Below, in pieces: positions 50,558-58,831 of a stretch of DNA of 64,000 nt; the first letter of the stretch is position 1, and every line of letters starts with the position of its first letter. Where the stretch lies: NCBI RefSeq assembly GCF_039023475.1, contig NZ_JBCHVB010000007.1, positions 158,151 to 222,150 of the forward strand. The letters run 5' to 3'. The DNA comes from Erwinia sp039023475. GTDB taxonomy: Bacteria; Pseudomonadota; Gammaproteobacteria; Enterobacterales; Enterobacteriaceae. A model generated the notes under the pieces. The model had not been told where the DNA came from, did no database searches, and was given only the letters and a program-made list of their open reading frames with translations. The position numbers and the translations under genes were made by a program.

Positions 50558-52051
50558 ATGCCAAATAGTCAAAGTGTCTCACCGGCGGCGTCGGCTGAAG
50601 CCCGCGCCCACTACAGCCCAAGGCTGTGTAATGAGGATCTCGCCCCGACGCGCCACCAAAGCTGGAGCTGGTATAATATTTTCTCCTTCTGGATGTCGGA
50701 CGTGCACAGCATGGGAGGCTATGTGGTCGCCGCCAGCTTTTTCACGCTGGGTCTGGCCAGCTGGCAGGTGCTGCTCTGCCTGCTGGCCGGGATTTGCATC
50801 GTTCAGATTTGCGCAAATCTGGTGGCGAAACCGAGTCAGATGGCGGGGGTGCCTTATGCGGTAATCTGCCGTCAGGCGTTTGGCGTTTTTGGGGCGAATA
50901 TTCCTGCGGTGATCCGTGGCTTGATCGCCTTCGCCTGGTACGGCATACAGACTTACCTGGCCGCCAATGCGCTGATGCTCGTCTCTCTCAAGTTCTGGCC
51001 AGCGCTCGCCCCAATGACCCAGAGTTCCTGGCTGGGCCTCTCCCAGCTTGGCTGGATCTGTTTTGGCTTTATGTGGTTTGCCCAGGCGATGGTGTTCTGG
51101 CACGGCATGAGCGCTATTAAGCGTTTTATTGATGTTGCCGGGCCCGCCGTCTATGTGGTGATGGTGGCGCTGGCGGGCTGGATTGTATACAAAACCGGTT
51201 TTGATGGCATCTCTTTCACCCTTGCGAGCAAGTCGCTTTCCGGCAGCGAGCAGGCGTGGCAGATGATCACCGCGACCGCGCTGGTGGTTTCCTACTTCTC
51301 CGGCCCCCTGCTTAACTTTGGTGACTTCTCCCGCTACGGTAAAAGCATGGACGAAATCCGGCGCGGCAACCGCTGGGGCCTGCCGTTCAATTTCCTGCTC
51401 TTTTCCGTGGTGACGGTGGTGATTGTCTCCGGTACGCAGTCGCTGTTTGGCCGCATGATCACCGACCCGATTGAAACCGTTAGCCTGGTGGGCAACGATG
51501 TGGCGGTTGCCATTGGGCTGCTGACGATGATTATTGCCACTATCGGCATTAATATCGTCGCCAACTTTGTCTCTCCGGCCTTCGACTTTTCGAACTGTTC
51601 GCCGCAGCGCATCAGCTTCCGCACCGGGGGAATGATCGCTGCCGTGGGCTCCGTTTTACTGACGCCCTGGAATCTTTTCCAGTCACCAGAACTGATTCAC
51701 TATACGCTTGACGTGCTGGGCGCCTTTATCGGGCCGCTGTTTGGCATTCTGCTTTGTGATTTCTATCTGATTAAAGGCGGGAAGGTGTCGGTTGACGATC
51801 TCTTTAATGATACGCCCGCGGGCAAGTACTGGTATCAGGGCGGCTTCAACCCGAAAGCCATCGCGGCGCTGCTCCCTTCCGTGCTGATTGGGCTGGTCAT
51901 CAGCTTTATCCCCTCGCTGCATGCCGTTGCCAACTTCAGCTGGTTTATCGGCGCGGCGCTTTCAGCAGGCTGCTATCGCTGGCTCGCCCGTGAAGAACGC
52001 CAGGTCAGCGCGGCAGGCTACGCGGGTAAGGTTGCCGTCGGGAAGCGGTAA
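50558..52051 (+). CDS. NCS1-family permease, probable allantoin/hydantoin transporter
   Basis: The 497-residue membrane protein has about 12 hydrophobic segments. NCS1 motifs are visible: NEDLAPTRHQSWSWYNIFSFWMSDVHSMGGYV, QMAGVPYAVICRQAFG, IRGLIAFAWYGIQTYLAANAL and GPLLNFGDFSRYGKS. It resembles PucI/AllP-type allantoin or hydantoin carriers. A GAGGAGC ribosome-binding site precedes the ATG. Divergence from hpxSAB (allantoin racemase and allantoinase) makes allantoin the most likely substrate. Confidence 0.88.
   Translation: MPNSQSVSPAASAEARAHYSPRLCNEDLAPTRHQSWSWYNIFSFWMSDVHSMGGYVVAASFFTLGLASWQVLLCLLAGICIVQICANLVAKPSQMAGVPYAVICRQAFGVFGANIPAVIRGLIAFAWYGIQTYLAANALMLVSLKFWPALAPMTQSSWLGLSQLGWICFGFMWFAQAMVFWHGMSAIKRFIDVAGPAVYVVMVALAGWIVYKTGFDGISFTLASKSLSGSEQAWQMITATALVVSYFSGPLLNFGDFSRYGKSMDEIRRGNRWGLPFNFLLFSVVTVVIVSGTQSLFGRMITDPIETVSLVGNDVAVAIGLLTMIIATIGINIVANFVSPAFDFSNCSPQRISFRTGGMIAAVGSVLLTPWNLFQSPELIHYTLDVLGAFIGPLFGILLCDFYLIKGGKVSVDDLFNDTPAGKYWYQGGFNPKAIAALLPSVLIGLVISFIPSLHAVANFSWFIGAALSAGCYRWLAREERQVSAAGYAGKVAVGKR
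51183..51192. promoter_or_regulatory. Copy of the TTGTATACAA palindrome inside the NCS1 permease gene
   Basis: The same perfect 10-base palindrome found in the hpxS gap recurs about 710 bases downstream within the coding sequence (over codons for IVYKT). It may be a chance match or an auxiliary operator for HpxS. Confidence 0.35.
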
Positions 52052-52189
52052 TCGCTTGAGAAGGCTATAAAACGTACATCGCATTTTACCGGGAAACGCT
52101 GCTTTGATTTTCAGGACAAAGTCGTCGTTCTCCCGGTTTCTGGTGTGAACAGCGCCCCGTGACCCATTGTTGCTCTGTTTTTTCTGGTA

Positions 52190-52345
52190 ATGCCGTGCTT
52201 CTGCCAGGCAGAATTTGAACATACCTACCAGGCACTGCCGCAGGATATTGTCAGCAAAATAATGTCCGGGAAAATAGTAAGCAATTCAGAAGGAAACTCA
52301 CAGGAAGAGTACGGGACAGGCGCGGTGCGCAAACTGAAAGAGTAG
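52190..52345 (+). pseudogene. Possible remnant of a small secreted-protein gene
   Basis: The 339-base gap 52052-52390 after the NCS1 permease holds one suggestive frame. From ATG 52190, 51 codons encode MPCFCQAEFEHTYQALPQDIV...KLKE. The in-frame codons before the ATG (from 52163: PIVALFFLV) continue as a hydrophobic stretch ending CFCQA/EF, like a signal peptide with its cleavage site. No normal start codon precedes them, so the 5' end seems lost. I do not recognise the family. It could equally be chance. Confidence 0.25.
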
Positions 52346-52351
52346 AAAAGC

Positions 52352-52382
52352 AAAAAGGCCATGTTAATTAATAACATGGCCC
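52352..52382 (-). terminator. Terminator of tRNA-Asp (aspV)
   Basis: On the minus strand, just after the tRNA, GGCCATGTTAT-TAATTA-ACATGGCC forms a long stem followed by TTTTTG. This is a standard intrinsic terminator ending the tRNA transcript. Confidence 0.85.
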
Positions 52383-52390
52383 TAAATACT

Positions 52391-52467
52391 TGGCGGAACG
52401 GACGGGGCTCGAACCCGCGACCCCCTGCGTGACAGGCAGGTATTCTAACCAACTGAACTACCGCTCC
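52391..52467 (-). tRNA. aspV: tRNA-Asp (anticodon GTC)
   Basis: The minus strand encodes a 77-base tRNA from GGAGCGG to the encoded CCA end. It has the anticodon arm CCTGCCTGTCACGCAGG (GTC) and the T arm GCGGGTTCGAGTCCCGT. It is identical to the tRNA-Asp at 63472-63548. Next to dnaQ it corresponds to E. coli aspV. It stands at the border between the hpx cluster and the conserved dnaQ block. Confidence 0.97.
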
Positions 52468-52600
52468 GCGCTTTGTTCCCCGTCGGGAACGGAGCGAATA
52501 TTACGGTGAGGCGATACGGGCGTCAACGCTTTTTATTCAGTGCTCTGACCGACTGCCTGTTTTTTCACCCAACGGCCCTTTGCTGCTGCACGTTATGCCA

Positions 52601-53335
52601 TTAAGCACGCCAGAGACAGCTTCCGCCTTTTTTCATCACCAGATCCAGCCGCGCTTCATGGGCGGCAACTTCCTCTTCGCTGGCCGCCACTATCCGCAAA
52701 CCCGATTCCGGCCTGGCAACGCGGTAGATGGTATCGCCATTGCTCTGCTGCTCACGATCGCCCTCCATTGAGAAAGCCAGCGAGGTCTGCCCACCGGTCA
52801 TGGTCAGGAACACTTCGGCAAGAATTTCGGAGTCAAGCAGCGCGCCGTGCAGCGTTCGCTTGCTGTTGTCTATCTCATAGCGGGAGCAGAGCGCATCCAG
52901 GCTGTTTCGCTTGCCGGGATAGAGTTTTCTCGCCATCGCCAGGCTGTCGGTGATTTTGCAGAAGGTTTCCGTTTTGGGAATGTCGCGGCCCAGTTTGGAA
53001 AATTCATAGTCCATAAAGCCGATATCAAAGGAGGCGTTATGGATCACCAACTCCGCCCCGGAGATGTAGGCGAGGAACTCATCGGCGATATCGGCGAAGG
53101 TTGGCTTGTCTGCCAGAAACTCATCGGCAATACCGTGAACGCCAAAGGCTTCGGGATCGACCAGCCGGTCGGGCTTCAGATAAACGTGGTAGTTATTGCC
53201 CGTCAGGCGGCGGTTTACTACCTCAACGGCACCAATTTCGATGATCCGGTGCCCTTCATAGTGCACGCCGATCATGTTCATGCCGGTGGTTTCAGTATCG
53301 AGAACGATCTGACGCGTTGTATTTACTGTGCTCAT
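52601..53335 (-). CDS. dnaQ: DNA polymerase III epsilon subunit (3'-5' proofreading exonuclease)
   Basis: DnaQ proofreads DNA replication as part of the polymerase III core. The 244-residue protein has the DEDDh exonuclease motifs: Exo I LDTETTGMN, Exo II VIHNASFDIGFMDYE, and Exo III HGALLDSEILAEVFL with the histidine. A flexible tail leads to the C-terminal polymerase-binding segment. It is divergent from rnhA with 51 bases between the starts, where the two promoters overlap as in E. coli. Confidence 0.98.
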   Translation of the reverse strand: MSTVNTTRQIVLDTETTGMNMIGVHYEGHRIIEIGAVEVVNRRLTGNNYHVYLKPDRLVDPEAFGVHGIADEFLADKPTFADIADEFLAYISGAELVIHNASFDIGFMDYEFSKLGRDIPKTETFCKITDSLAMARKLYPGKRNSLDALCSRYEIDNSKRTLHGALLDSEILAEVFLTMTGGQTSLAFSMEGDREQQSNGDTIYRVARPESGLRIVAASEEEVAAHEARLDLVMKKGGSCLWRA

Positions 53336-53386
53336 AGGACCCGTTTATGTCAGACTTGGCGTTTTTCAGCAGGGAGTCTACCAGAG

Positions 53387-53854
53387 ATGCCTAAGCAGGT
53401 AGAAATTTTCACCGATGGTTCATGCCTTGGCAATCCTGGTCCAGGCGGTTACGGTGCCATTTTACGCTACGGCCAGCATGAGAAAACCTTCAGCGCCGGC
53501 TATTTTCTGACCACCAATAACCGGATGGAGCTGATGGCCGCGATTGTGGCGCTGGAAGCCTTAACGCAGCAGTGCGACGTGGTAATCAGTACCGACAGCC
53601 AGTATGTTCGTCAGGGGATCACTAGCTGGATCCATAACTGGAAAAAGCGCGGCTGGAAAACCACGGATAAGAAGCCGGTAAAAAACGTCGATTTATGGAA
53701 GCGCCTCGATACCGCGCTTAGCCACCATAAAATCCAGTGGGAGTGGGTAAAAGGCCATGCCGGCCATGAAGAAAACGAGCGCTGTGACGAACTGGCCCGC
53801 GCGGCAGCAGGCAGCCCGGCCTTTGAGGATATTGGCTATCAGTCCGCTTCCTGA
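53387..53854 (+). CDS. rnhA: Ribonuclease HI
   Basis: RNase HI degrades the RNA strand of RNA-DNA hybrids. From ATG 53387 the protein is 155 residues, as in E. coli. The catalytic residues are visible: IFTDGSCLGNPG (Asp), NRMELMAAIVAL (Glu), STDSQYVRQGI (Asp) and the late HEENERCDELA segment (His, Asp). The open frame extends far upstream through the dnaQ gene, but this start is fixed by length and MPKQVEIFTDG. Its 3' end overlaps convergent yafS by 16 bases. Confidence 0.98.
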   Translation: MPKQVEIFTDGSCLGNPGPGGYGAILRYGQHEKTFSAGYFLTTNNRMELMAAIVALEALTQQCDVVISTDSQYVRQGITSWIHNWKKRGWKTTDKKPVKNVDLWKRLDTALSHHKIQWEWVKGHAGHEENERCDELARAAAGSPAFEDIGYQSAS

Positions 53855-54576
53855 TCGTTCTGGCGGCTGTGGTACTGACTTGTCGCCCCCACCGCCGCGC
53901 TGATACGACGCTTCGCAACCGCCTTTTTAGCCGGGTTCATGATCAGCGGAAAGGTACGCTTACGCGCCACAATAATGCTCAGACAGCCGAGCGCGGGAAA
54001 GTGCGTACTGATCACCTTTCCGCCCTGCCGGTTCCAGGGAAGCACCTGAAAACGCGTGCGCTGGACAACTTCGTAGTTCAGCAGGCCCAGCCAGTCCATC
54101 AGCCGCATCTGCGTGAACATCCGGCTGTTCCAGGGCACCCGCCGGTGCAGGCCGGGAATGAGTTTGCCTATCCCCAATACGCTGAAGGGGTTAAACCCGC
54201 TGATAATCATCCAGCCATCGTCAATCAGCACCCGGTCCACCTCACGAAGAATGTGGTGCGGATCGCTGCTCCAGGCGAGGCAGTGCGCCAGCAGGCAGGC
54301 GTCGACCGATTTAGACTCGAAAGGCAGGCTCATCGGATCGGCAATGACCTGGAGATGGTCGCCGCGCAGCCCAACGTTAACCTGATGTGATATCGCGCAC
54401 GCCTCCGTATCGATCTCCGCGCTGAGATCGCCAATCTTCAGAAGATGAAAGCCATATATTTTTGCCAGGCAGGGTTGCAGATGCCGGGTCAACGCGTCAC
54501 GGTAAAATTCGCCCCAGGGCATCTCTGCCCAGGCGTGCGGGACATGACGAATTTGGCGTGTTTTAGCAGGCTTCAT
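53839..54576 (-). CDS. yafS: SAM-dependent methyltransferase-like protein YafS
   Basis: The 245-residue protein has a class I methyltransferase fold of the Methyltransf_11 type. The usual glycine-rich motif I is replaced by LLKIGDLSAEID. Later strands are clear (LRGDHLQVIADPMSLPFESKSVDACLLAHCLAWSSDPHHILREVDRVLIDDGWMIISGFNP). The substrate is unknown. It is divergent from gloB and convergent with rnhA, the E. coli arrangement. Confidence 0.9.
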   Translation of the reverse strand: MKPAKTRQIRHVPHAWAEMPWGEFYRDALTRHLQPCLAKIYGFHLLKIGDLSAEIDTEACAISHQVNVGLRGDHLQVIADPMSLPFESKSVDACLLAHCLAWSSDPHHILREVDRVLIDDGWMIISGFNPFSVLGIGKLIPGLHRRVPWNSRMFTQMRLMDWLGLLNYEVVQRTRFQVLPWNRQGGKVISTHFPALGCLSIIVARKRTFPLIMNPAKKAVAKRRISAAVGATSQYHSRQNDQEAD

Positions 54577-54620
54577 GCTTTACCATCTTCTTTCCATTTC
54601 GATCATTCAGTGAGGCGATA

Positions 54621-55376
54621 ATGAATCTTAACAGTATTCCGGCACTTGATGACAACTACATCTGGACATTAAATAACGAGGATGGTCAGTGCCTGATTGT
54701 CGATCCGGGCGAAGCGGCACCGGTGCTGGCGGCGCTTGAAAAAAATCGCTGGCAGCCCGTCGCCATTCTCCTCACCCACCACCATCACGATCACGTTGGC
54801 GGCGTAAAAGAACTGCTGTCTCATTTCCCTCAACTAACCGTTTATGGGCCTCAGGAGACGGCAAATAAGGGCGCTAACAGGGTGGTTCAGGAAGGTGAGC
54901 ACCTCACTATTTTGGGTCTCGAATTTAGTGTGATAGCAACGCCGGGCCATACTTTAGGACATATCTCATATTACAGCCCGCCTTATCTTTTCTGTGGCGA
55001 CACGCTTTTCTCAGGCGGCTGCGGACGTCTCTTTGAAGGCACGCCTCAGCAAATGTTTTCATCTTTTCAAAAGCTTAATAAGCTCCCCGACGAGACACTG
55101 GTTTGCTGCGCGCATGAATATACCTTATCAAACCTTAAGTTTGCTGCGCATCTTTTACCGCAGGACTCCGACATATCGGCCTATTATCTTAAAATTAAAG
55201 AGTTACGTGCAAAACAGCAGGTAACTTTGCCCACAAAGCTGTCGCTGGAGCGCCGTATTAACGTTTTCCTGAGAACGCAAGATGCTGAAATTAAAGCTAT
55301 TTTAAAAGACGAAACGCCACAGGATGCGGAGTGGCAAATATTTGCGGCCTTACGTCATAAGAAAGACCATTTTTGA
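54621..55376 (+). CDS. gloB: Hydroxyacylglutathione hydrolase (glyoxalase II)
   Basis: GloB hydrolyses S-lactoylglutathione to lactate and glutathione in methylglyoxal detoxification. The 251-residue metallo-beta-lactamase-fold enzyme has the binuclear metal motif THHHHDHVGG and the later ATPGHTLGH, FCGDTLFSGGCGR and CCAHEYTLSNLKFA ligands. It ends 4 bases into the long open frame that contains mltD; the true mltD start is 71 bases later. Local base composition is more AT-rich than neighbouring genes. Confidence 0.97.
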   Translation: MNLNSIPALDDNYIWTLNNEDGQCLIVDPGEAAPVLAALEKNRWQPVAILLTHHHHDHVGGVKELLSHFPQLTVYGPQETANKGANRVVQEGEHLTILGLEFSVIATPGHTLGHISYYSPPYLFCGDTLFSGGCGRLFEGTPQQMFSSFQKLNKLPDETLVCCAHEYTLSNLKFAAHLLPQDSDISAYYLKIKELRAKQQVTLPTKLSLERRINVFLRTQDAEIKAILKDETPQDAEWQIFAALRHKKDHF

Positions 55377-55447
55377 TTTTTCAGGTTGTGCTGAGCCAGG
55401 CGAGCACGTATAGTTGCTCGTCTTTTAAGCGACAAATTGACACACAC

Positions 55448-56815
55448 ATGAAGGCTACAGCGATATTACTCGCCTCGGTCTTGCTGGTTGGGTGCCAGGC
55501 GTCAAGACATGACGCCAACCTGCCCGAACAGCATGCACAGAGCTTGTCTTCGGCTGGTCAGAATGAAGTAAAAGACACAGACCGTTTATTATCACCGCGT
55601 TGGCAGGACGATGGAACCAGCCTGACGCAGGATAAAAACCTGTGGAATTTCATTAGCGACGAGCTGAAGATGAAGGTCCCGGATAACGCCCGGGTACGCG
55701 AACAAAAGCAAAAGTATTTGAAGCACAAGAGCTATCTCCACGATGTAACATTACGGGCAGAGCCGTATATGTACTGGATAGTCGAGCAGATTAAGCAACG
55801 TAATATGCCGATGGAACTGGTACTGCTACCCATAGTGGAGAGCGCTTTTGATCCCCATGCCACTTCTTCCGCCAATGCCGCAGGCATCTGGCAGATCGTG
55901 CCGCAGACGGGGCGTAACTACGGTCTGAAACAGACCCAGTGGTATGACGGACGTCGCGATGTTGTCGCCTCGACCCGTGCCGCGCTGGATATTATGGAGC
56001 GCATGAACCGTATGTTTGACGGCGACTGGTTACTGACCATCGCCGCCTATAACAGCGGAGAAGGACGCGTTCTCAAAGCGATGAAGGCCAATAAAGCCCG
56101 CGGCAAGCCGACGGACTTCTGGTCGCTGTCGCTGCCGAAGGAAACGACGATCTACGTGCCTAAGATGCTGGCGCTGGGTGATATCCTTAAGCACAACAAA
56201 CGTTATGGCGTTCGCTTACCGGCCCCCAATAAAACCCGCGCGCTGGCACGTGTTGAGGTGGGACAGCCGATTGAACTGACGCAGGCGGCCGAGATGGCCG
56301 GTATGTCAGTCAGCAAGCTGAAAAACTATAATGCGGGTTACAAGCGCGGCAGAACGGCACCGAACGGACCTCACTATATTATGGTGCCGAAGTCGAATGT
56401 TGCGAAGCTGCGCAACTCACTGGCAACGGGCGATATTTTAGCGGTACAGCCGGTCGCGCTCGCCAGTAACGGCGGCAAGACCTATAAAGTGCGCAACGGC
56501 GATACGCTCTCCGGCATTGCGCAGCGCAATAACGTTTCTGTGAAAGCGCTGAAGCAGGCGAATAACCTGAAAGGTGCCGTCATTAAACCGGGACAAACGC
56601 TGAGCCTGGGCGGCAGTAGCGCTATCAGTCTGGCCGATAATGGCAACAGCATCACCTATAAAGTCCGTAAAGGTGATTCTCTGGCCAGCATTGCGAAACG
56701 TCACGGGGTGAACCTGAAAGATGTGATGCGCTGGAACAGCGGCGGGTCGGAGAACATCCGTCCGGGCGATAAGCTGACGCTGTTTGTGAATAACAGCAGC
56801 ACGCCTGATAGCTGA
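55448..56815 (+). CDS. mltD: Membrane-bound lytic murein transglycosylase D
   Basis: MltD cleaves peptidoglycan glycan strands at the outer membrane. From ATG 55448 the 455-residue precursor has a lipobox (LLVGC, Cys16) and an SLT catalytic domain (PIVESAFDPHATSSANAAGIWQIVPQTGRNYGL, catalytic Glu in VESAFD). Two LysM repeats follow (YKVRNGDTLSGIAQRNNVS... and YKVRKGDSLASIAKRHGVN...). The frame is open 25 codons upstream, but the lipoprotein signal fixes the start. An intrinsic terminator follows. Confidence 0.96.
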   Translation: MKATAILLASVLLVGCQASRHDANLPEQHAQSLSSAGQNEVKDTDRLLSPRWQDDGTSLTQDKNLWNFISDELKMKVPDNARVREQKQKYLKHKSYLHDVTLRAEPYMYWIVEQIKQRNMPMELVLLPIVESAFDPHATSSANAAGIWQIVPQTGRNYGLKQTQWYDGRRDVVASTRAALDIMERMNRMFDGDWLLTIAAYNSGEGRVLKAMKANKARGKPTDFWSLSLPKETTIYVPKMLALGDILKHNKRYGVRLPAPNKTRALARVEVGQPIELTQAAEMAGMSVSKLKNYNAGYKRGRTAPNGPHYIMVPKSNVAKLRNSLATGDILAVQPVALASNGGKTYKVRNGDTLSGIAQRNNVSVKALKQANNLKGAVIKPGQTLSLGGSSAISLADNGNSITYKVRKGDSLASIAKRHGVNLKDVMRWNSGGSENIRPGDKLTLFVNNSSTPDS

Positions 56816-56830
56816 CCGGTTTATCTGCAC

Positions 56831-56861
56831 AAAAAAGCCAATCCCCGGATTGGCTTTTTTT
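56831..56861. terminator. Bidirectional intrinsic terminator between mltD and yafE
   Basis: AAAAAAGCCAATCC, a short loop, then GGATTGGCTTTTTTT forms a stem with A and T runs on both sides. It lies 15 bases after the mltD stop and 45 bases from the end of the convergent yafE, so it can serve both. Confidence 0.88.
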
Positions 56862-56906
56862 ATGCTTACTATTTTACTGCCCTGTTATAGCGCCTCTGCC
56901 CCACGC

Positions 56907-57674
56907 TCAGGCGACTTTTACCGCCTCGATAAAGAGCGTATCGGTGCTGAAGCTGCCGTCAGCCTGAAGCGCGTAATAGCGCTGAACTTCATCAGGCGCA
57001 GAGTGCTGATAAGCCCGGATAGCCGCTGTCATCACCTCGGGGGTACGCATACGTTCAATCCAGCTTGTAAAATCTAAATCCAGCCGGTCCTGGCTGACCG
57101 CACTGATTGTCAGCCCCGCGTCGGTGAACATCGACAGCCACTCTCCCGGTGAGTAGTCCCGCACGTGCGACGTATCCCGCAGCGCTTCTACTGTCTGTAA
57201 CCAGATATCAAGCAGCGGATGTCCCGGCGAACTCACGTCCATAAAGATCACTCGCCCGCCAGGCTTAAGTACGCGTTTTACCTCACGCAGGGCGCTTCCC
57301 ACATCGTGCCAGTGATGCGCGGAATAGCGGCTGATAACAATATCAAACTGTTCATCCTCAAAAGGCAGCTGCTCCGCGTAGCCCTGGCGGGTGGTTAACT
57401 GCGTATAGCCCCGCGCACTTGCCTCCACCTTAACCACTTCCAGCATTTCAGCCGAGAGGTCATAAGCCACAACGCTGCTGACGTGCTGAGCCGCAACGTA
57501 GCTGGCATGCCCTCCCCCACAGCCCAGATCCAGCACGCTGGCATCTTTCTCTGCGTTAAGCCGTTCGCCCAGGCGTTCAAGATCGCGGCCACCGGCATGC
57601 ACGGCGCTGCTCAGATAGGCATCTGCCCGCTCGCCAAACTGGTTATTAACATGTTCATGATGGTGCGTTGCCAT
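56907..57674 (-). CDS. yafE: Class I SAM-dependent methyltransferase YafE
   Basis: The 255-residue protein has the SAM-binding motif I VLDLGCGGGHASYVAA (about 46-61) and later methyltransferase motifs (AYDLSAEMLEVV, QLPFEDEQFDIVISRYSAHHW, LKPGGRVIFMDV). It resembles UbiE/COQ5-type enzymes. It is longer than the E. coli YafE annotation (207 residues), which appears N-terminally shortened. The substrate is unknown. Confidence 0.88.
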   Translation of the reverse strand: MATHHHEHVNNQFGERADAYLSSAVHAGGRDLERLGERLNAEKDASVLDLGCGGGHASYVAAQHVSSVVAYDLSAEMLEVVKVEASARGYTQLTTRQGYAEQLPFEDEQFDIVISRYSAHHWHDVGSALREVKRVLKPGGRVIFMDVSSPGHPLLDIWLQTVEALRDTSHVRDYSPGEWLSMFTDAGLTISAVSQDRLDLDFTSWIERMRTPEVMTAAIRAYQHSAPDEVQRYYALQADGSFSTDTLFIEAVKVA

Positions 57675-57750
57675 ACTTAATTTCCTTATTACGTTTTTTT
57701 ATGGGCAGAACGCATTGCTGGTCTGCCCGGGAAGGCAGGCCAGATGTTCC

Positions 57751-58554
57751 CTAGAGAAGCGCAGGCTTGCCGGGATGGAATTCAACGAGTAGCGGATTAT
57801 GATCGGAGGCGCGGGTGACCAGTACGGACGCTTTGGCGACGCCCATCCCCCGATAGAAAACAAAATCGAGTGGCCGGCCAAAAGCTTTGCGACGGTGATC
57901 GTCGGTAAAGCCTACCTCTTCCAGGCCCATATCGCGGGCGAAGTTATAGAGCGCGTTAATGCGCTGGCGGCTCCAGGCATTGAAGTCGCCCGCCATAATG
58001 ACCGGCCCCTGATGATGAATGATTTGCTCGCCAATAGGCCCCAGTTGCTTGCTGTAGACGTCAATACCCAGGCTGAAATTTACGGCGTGAATATTCACCA
58101 CCATCAGCATCTCACTGTTGGGCAGCGGATAGGCGGTGACCAGCGCCGATTTTGCCAGACGTAACAGGGGCTCACGCTCACGCAGCGGGCAGCAATAAAC
58201 GGGATGGGCCGATGCCAGCGTCATGACGCCTGAGGGATGCTGAGGCAGCACGAATGCGGGTACCTGATCGGCGGCCAGATAGTTGCTGGTGGCAAAGTCC
58301 ACCAGCTCCGGCGTGGTTTGCGCCTCCTGCAACAGAACCAGATGAGCATCTTTACCAAAGCTCTGTAATACCGAGAGCCAGTCAGCACGCTGCTGCTTAA
58401 AAATATTCCACACCAGCACGCGCAGCGCCGATTCCGTGGTCAGGGGCTCGCCCGGCGGTAAAGCCTTTCCGACATGCAGCATCGCGCCAGGCGGAAATAT
58501 TCGTTCCGCTGGCTGTCCGGCTACATATCTCATGGCATAGGTCTTTTTACGCAC
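57751..58554 (-). CDS. yafD: Endonuclease/exonuclease/phosphatase-family protein YafD
   Basis: The 267-residue protein has the EEP fold with the acidic and histidine motifs LVWNIFKQQ, LLQEAQTTPELV, IMAGDFNAWSRQR and VTRASDHNPLLVEF. The N-terminus MRKKTYAMRYVAGQPAERIFPPG matches E. coli YafD closely. Its activity is not known; relatives are phosphodiesterases or nucleases. It is divergent from yafC with a 277-base gap in which I find no further gene. Confidence 0.93.
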   Translation of the reverse strand: MRKKTYAMRYVAGQPAERIFPPGAMLHVGKALPPGEPLTTESALRVLVWNIFKQQRADWLSVLQSFGKDAHLVLLQEAQTTPELVDFATSNYLAADQVPAFVLPQHPSGVMTLASAHPVYCCPLREREPLLRLAKSALVTAYPLPNSEMLMVVNIHAVNFSLGIDVYSKQLGPIGEQIIHHQGPVIMAGDFNAWSRQRINALYNFARDMGLEEVGFTDDHRRKAFGRPLDFVFYRGMGVAKASVLVTRASDHNPLLVEFHPGKPALL

Positions 58555-58831
58555 TTTACCGCCTGCTTCTGTTACCGCTAAGAATTTCGCTTAGTCATTC
58601 AGTTATAGGGGCTTTAAGGCGGAGTTTCAATCAGAGCCTGCTAATTACGCCGGATAGTCGGTAAACAAATGCAACCGACTCCCGTTACCGCTCACGCAGG
58701 ATTTTTCCCGGCAGTAACGGCAGATGACCACGAAATGCGGTATTTTTACAGCGGATAGCGTTAGCCGCCAGCCCATGGTTAAATAACAAAAGAATAAAAA
58801 ATGCAGCGGGAATTTTGCCACAGGAGCAAAA

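Noticed and set aside
26304..52390. Recent genomic island integrated at the tRNA-Asp 3' end
   Set aside because: There is no integrase, transposase, direct repeat of the tRNA end, or visible drop in GC. The genes are ordinary metabolic operons of Enterobacterales.
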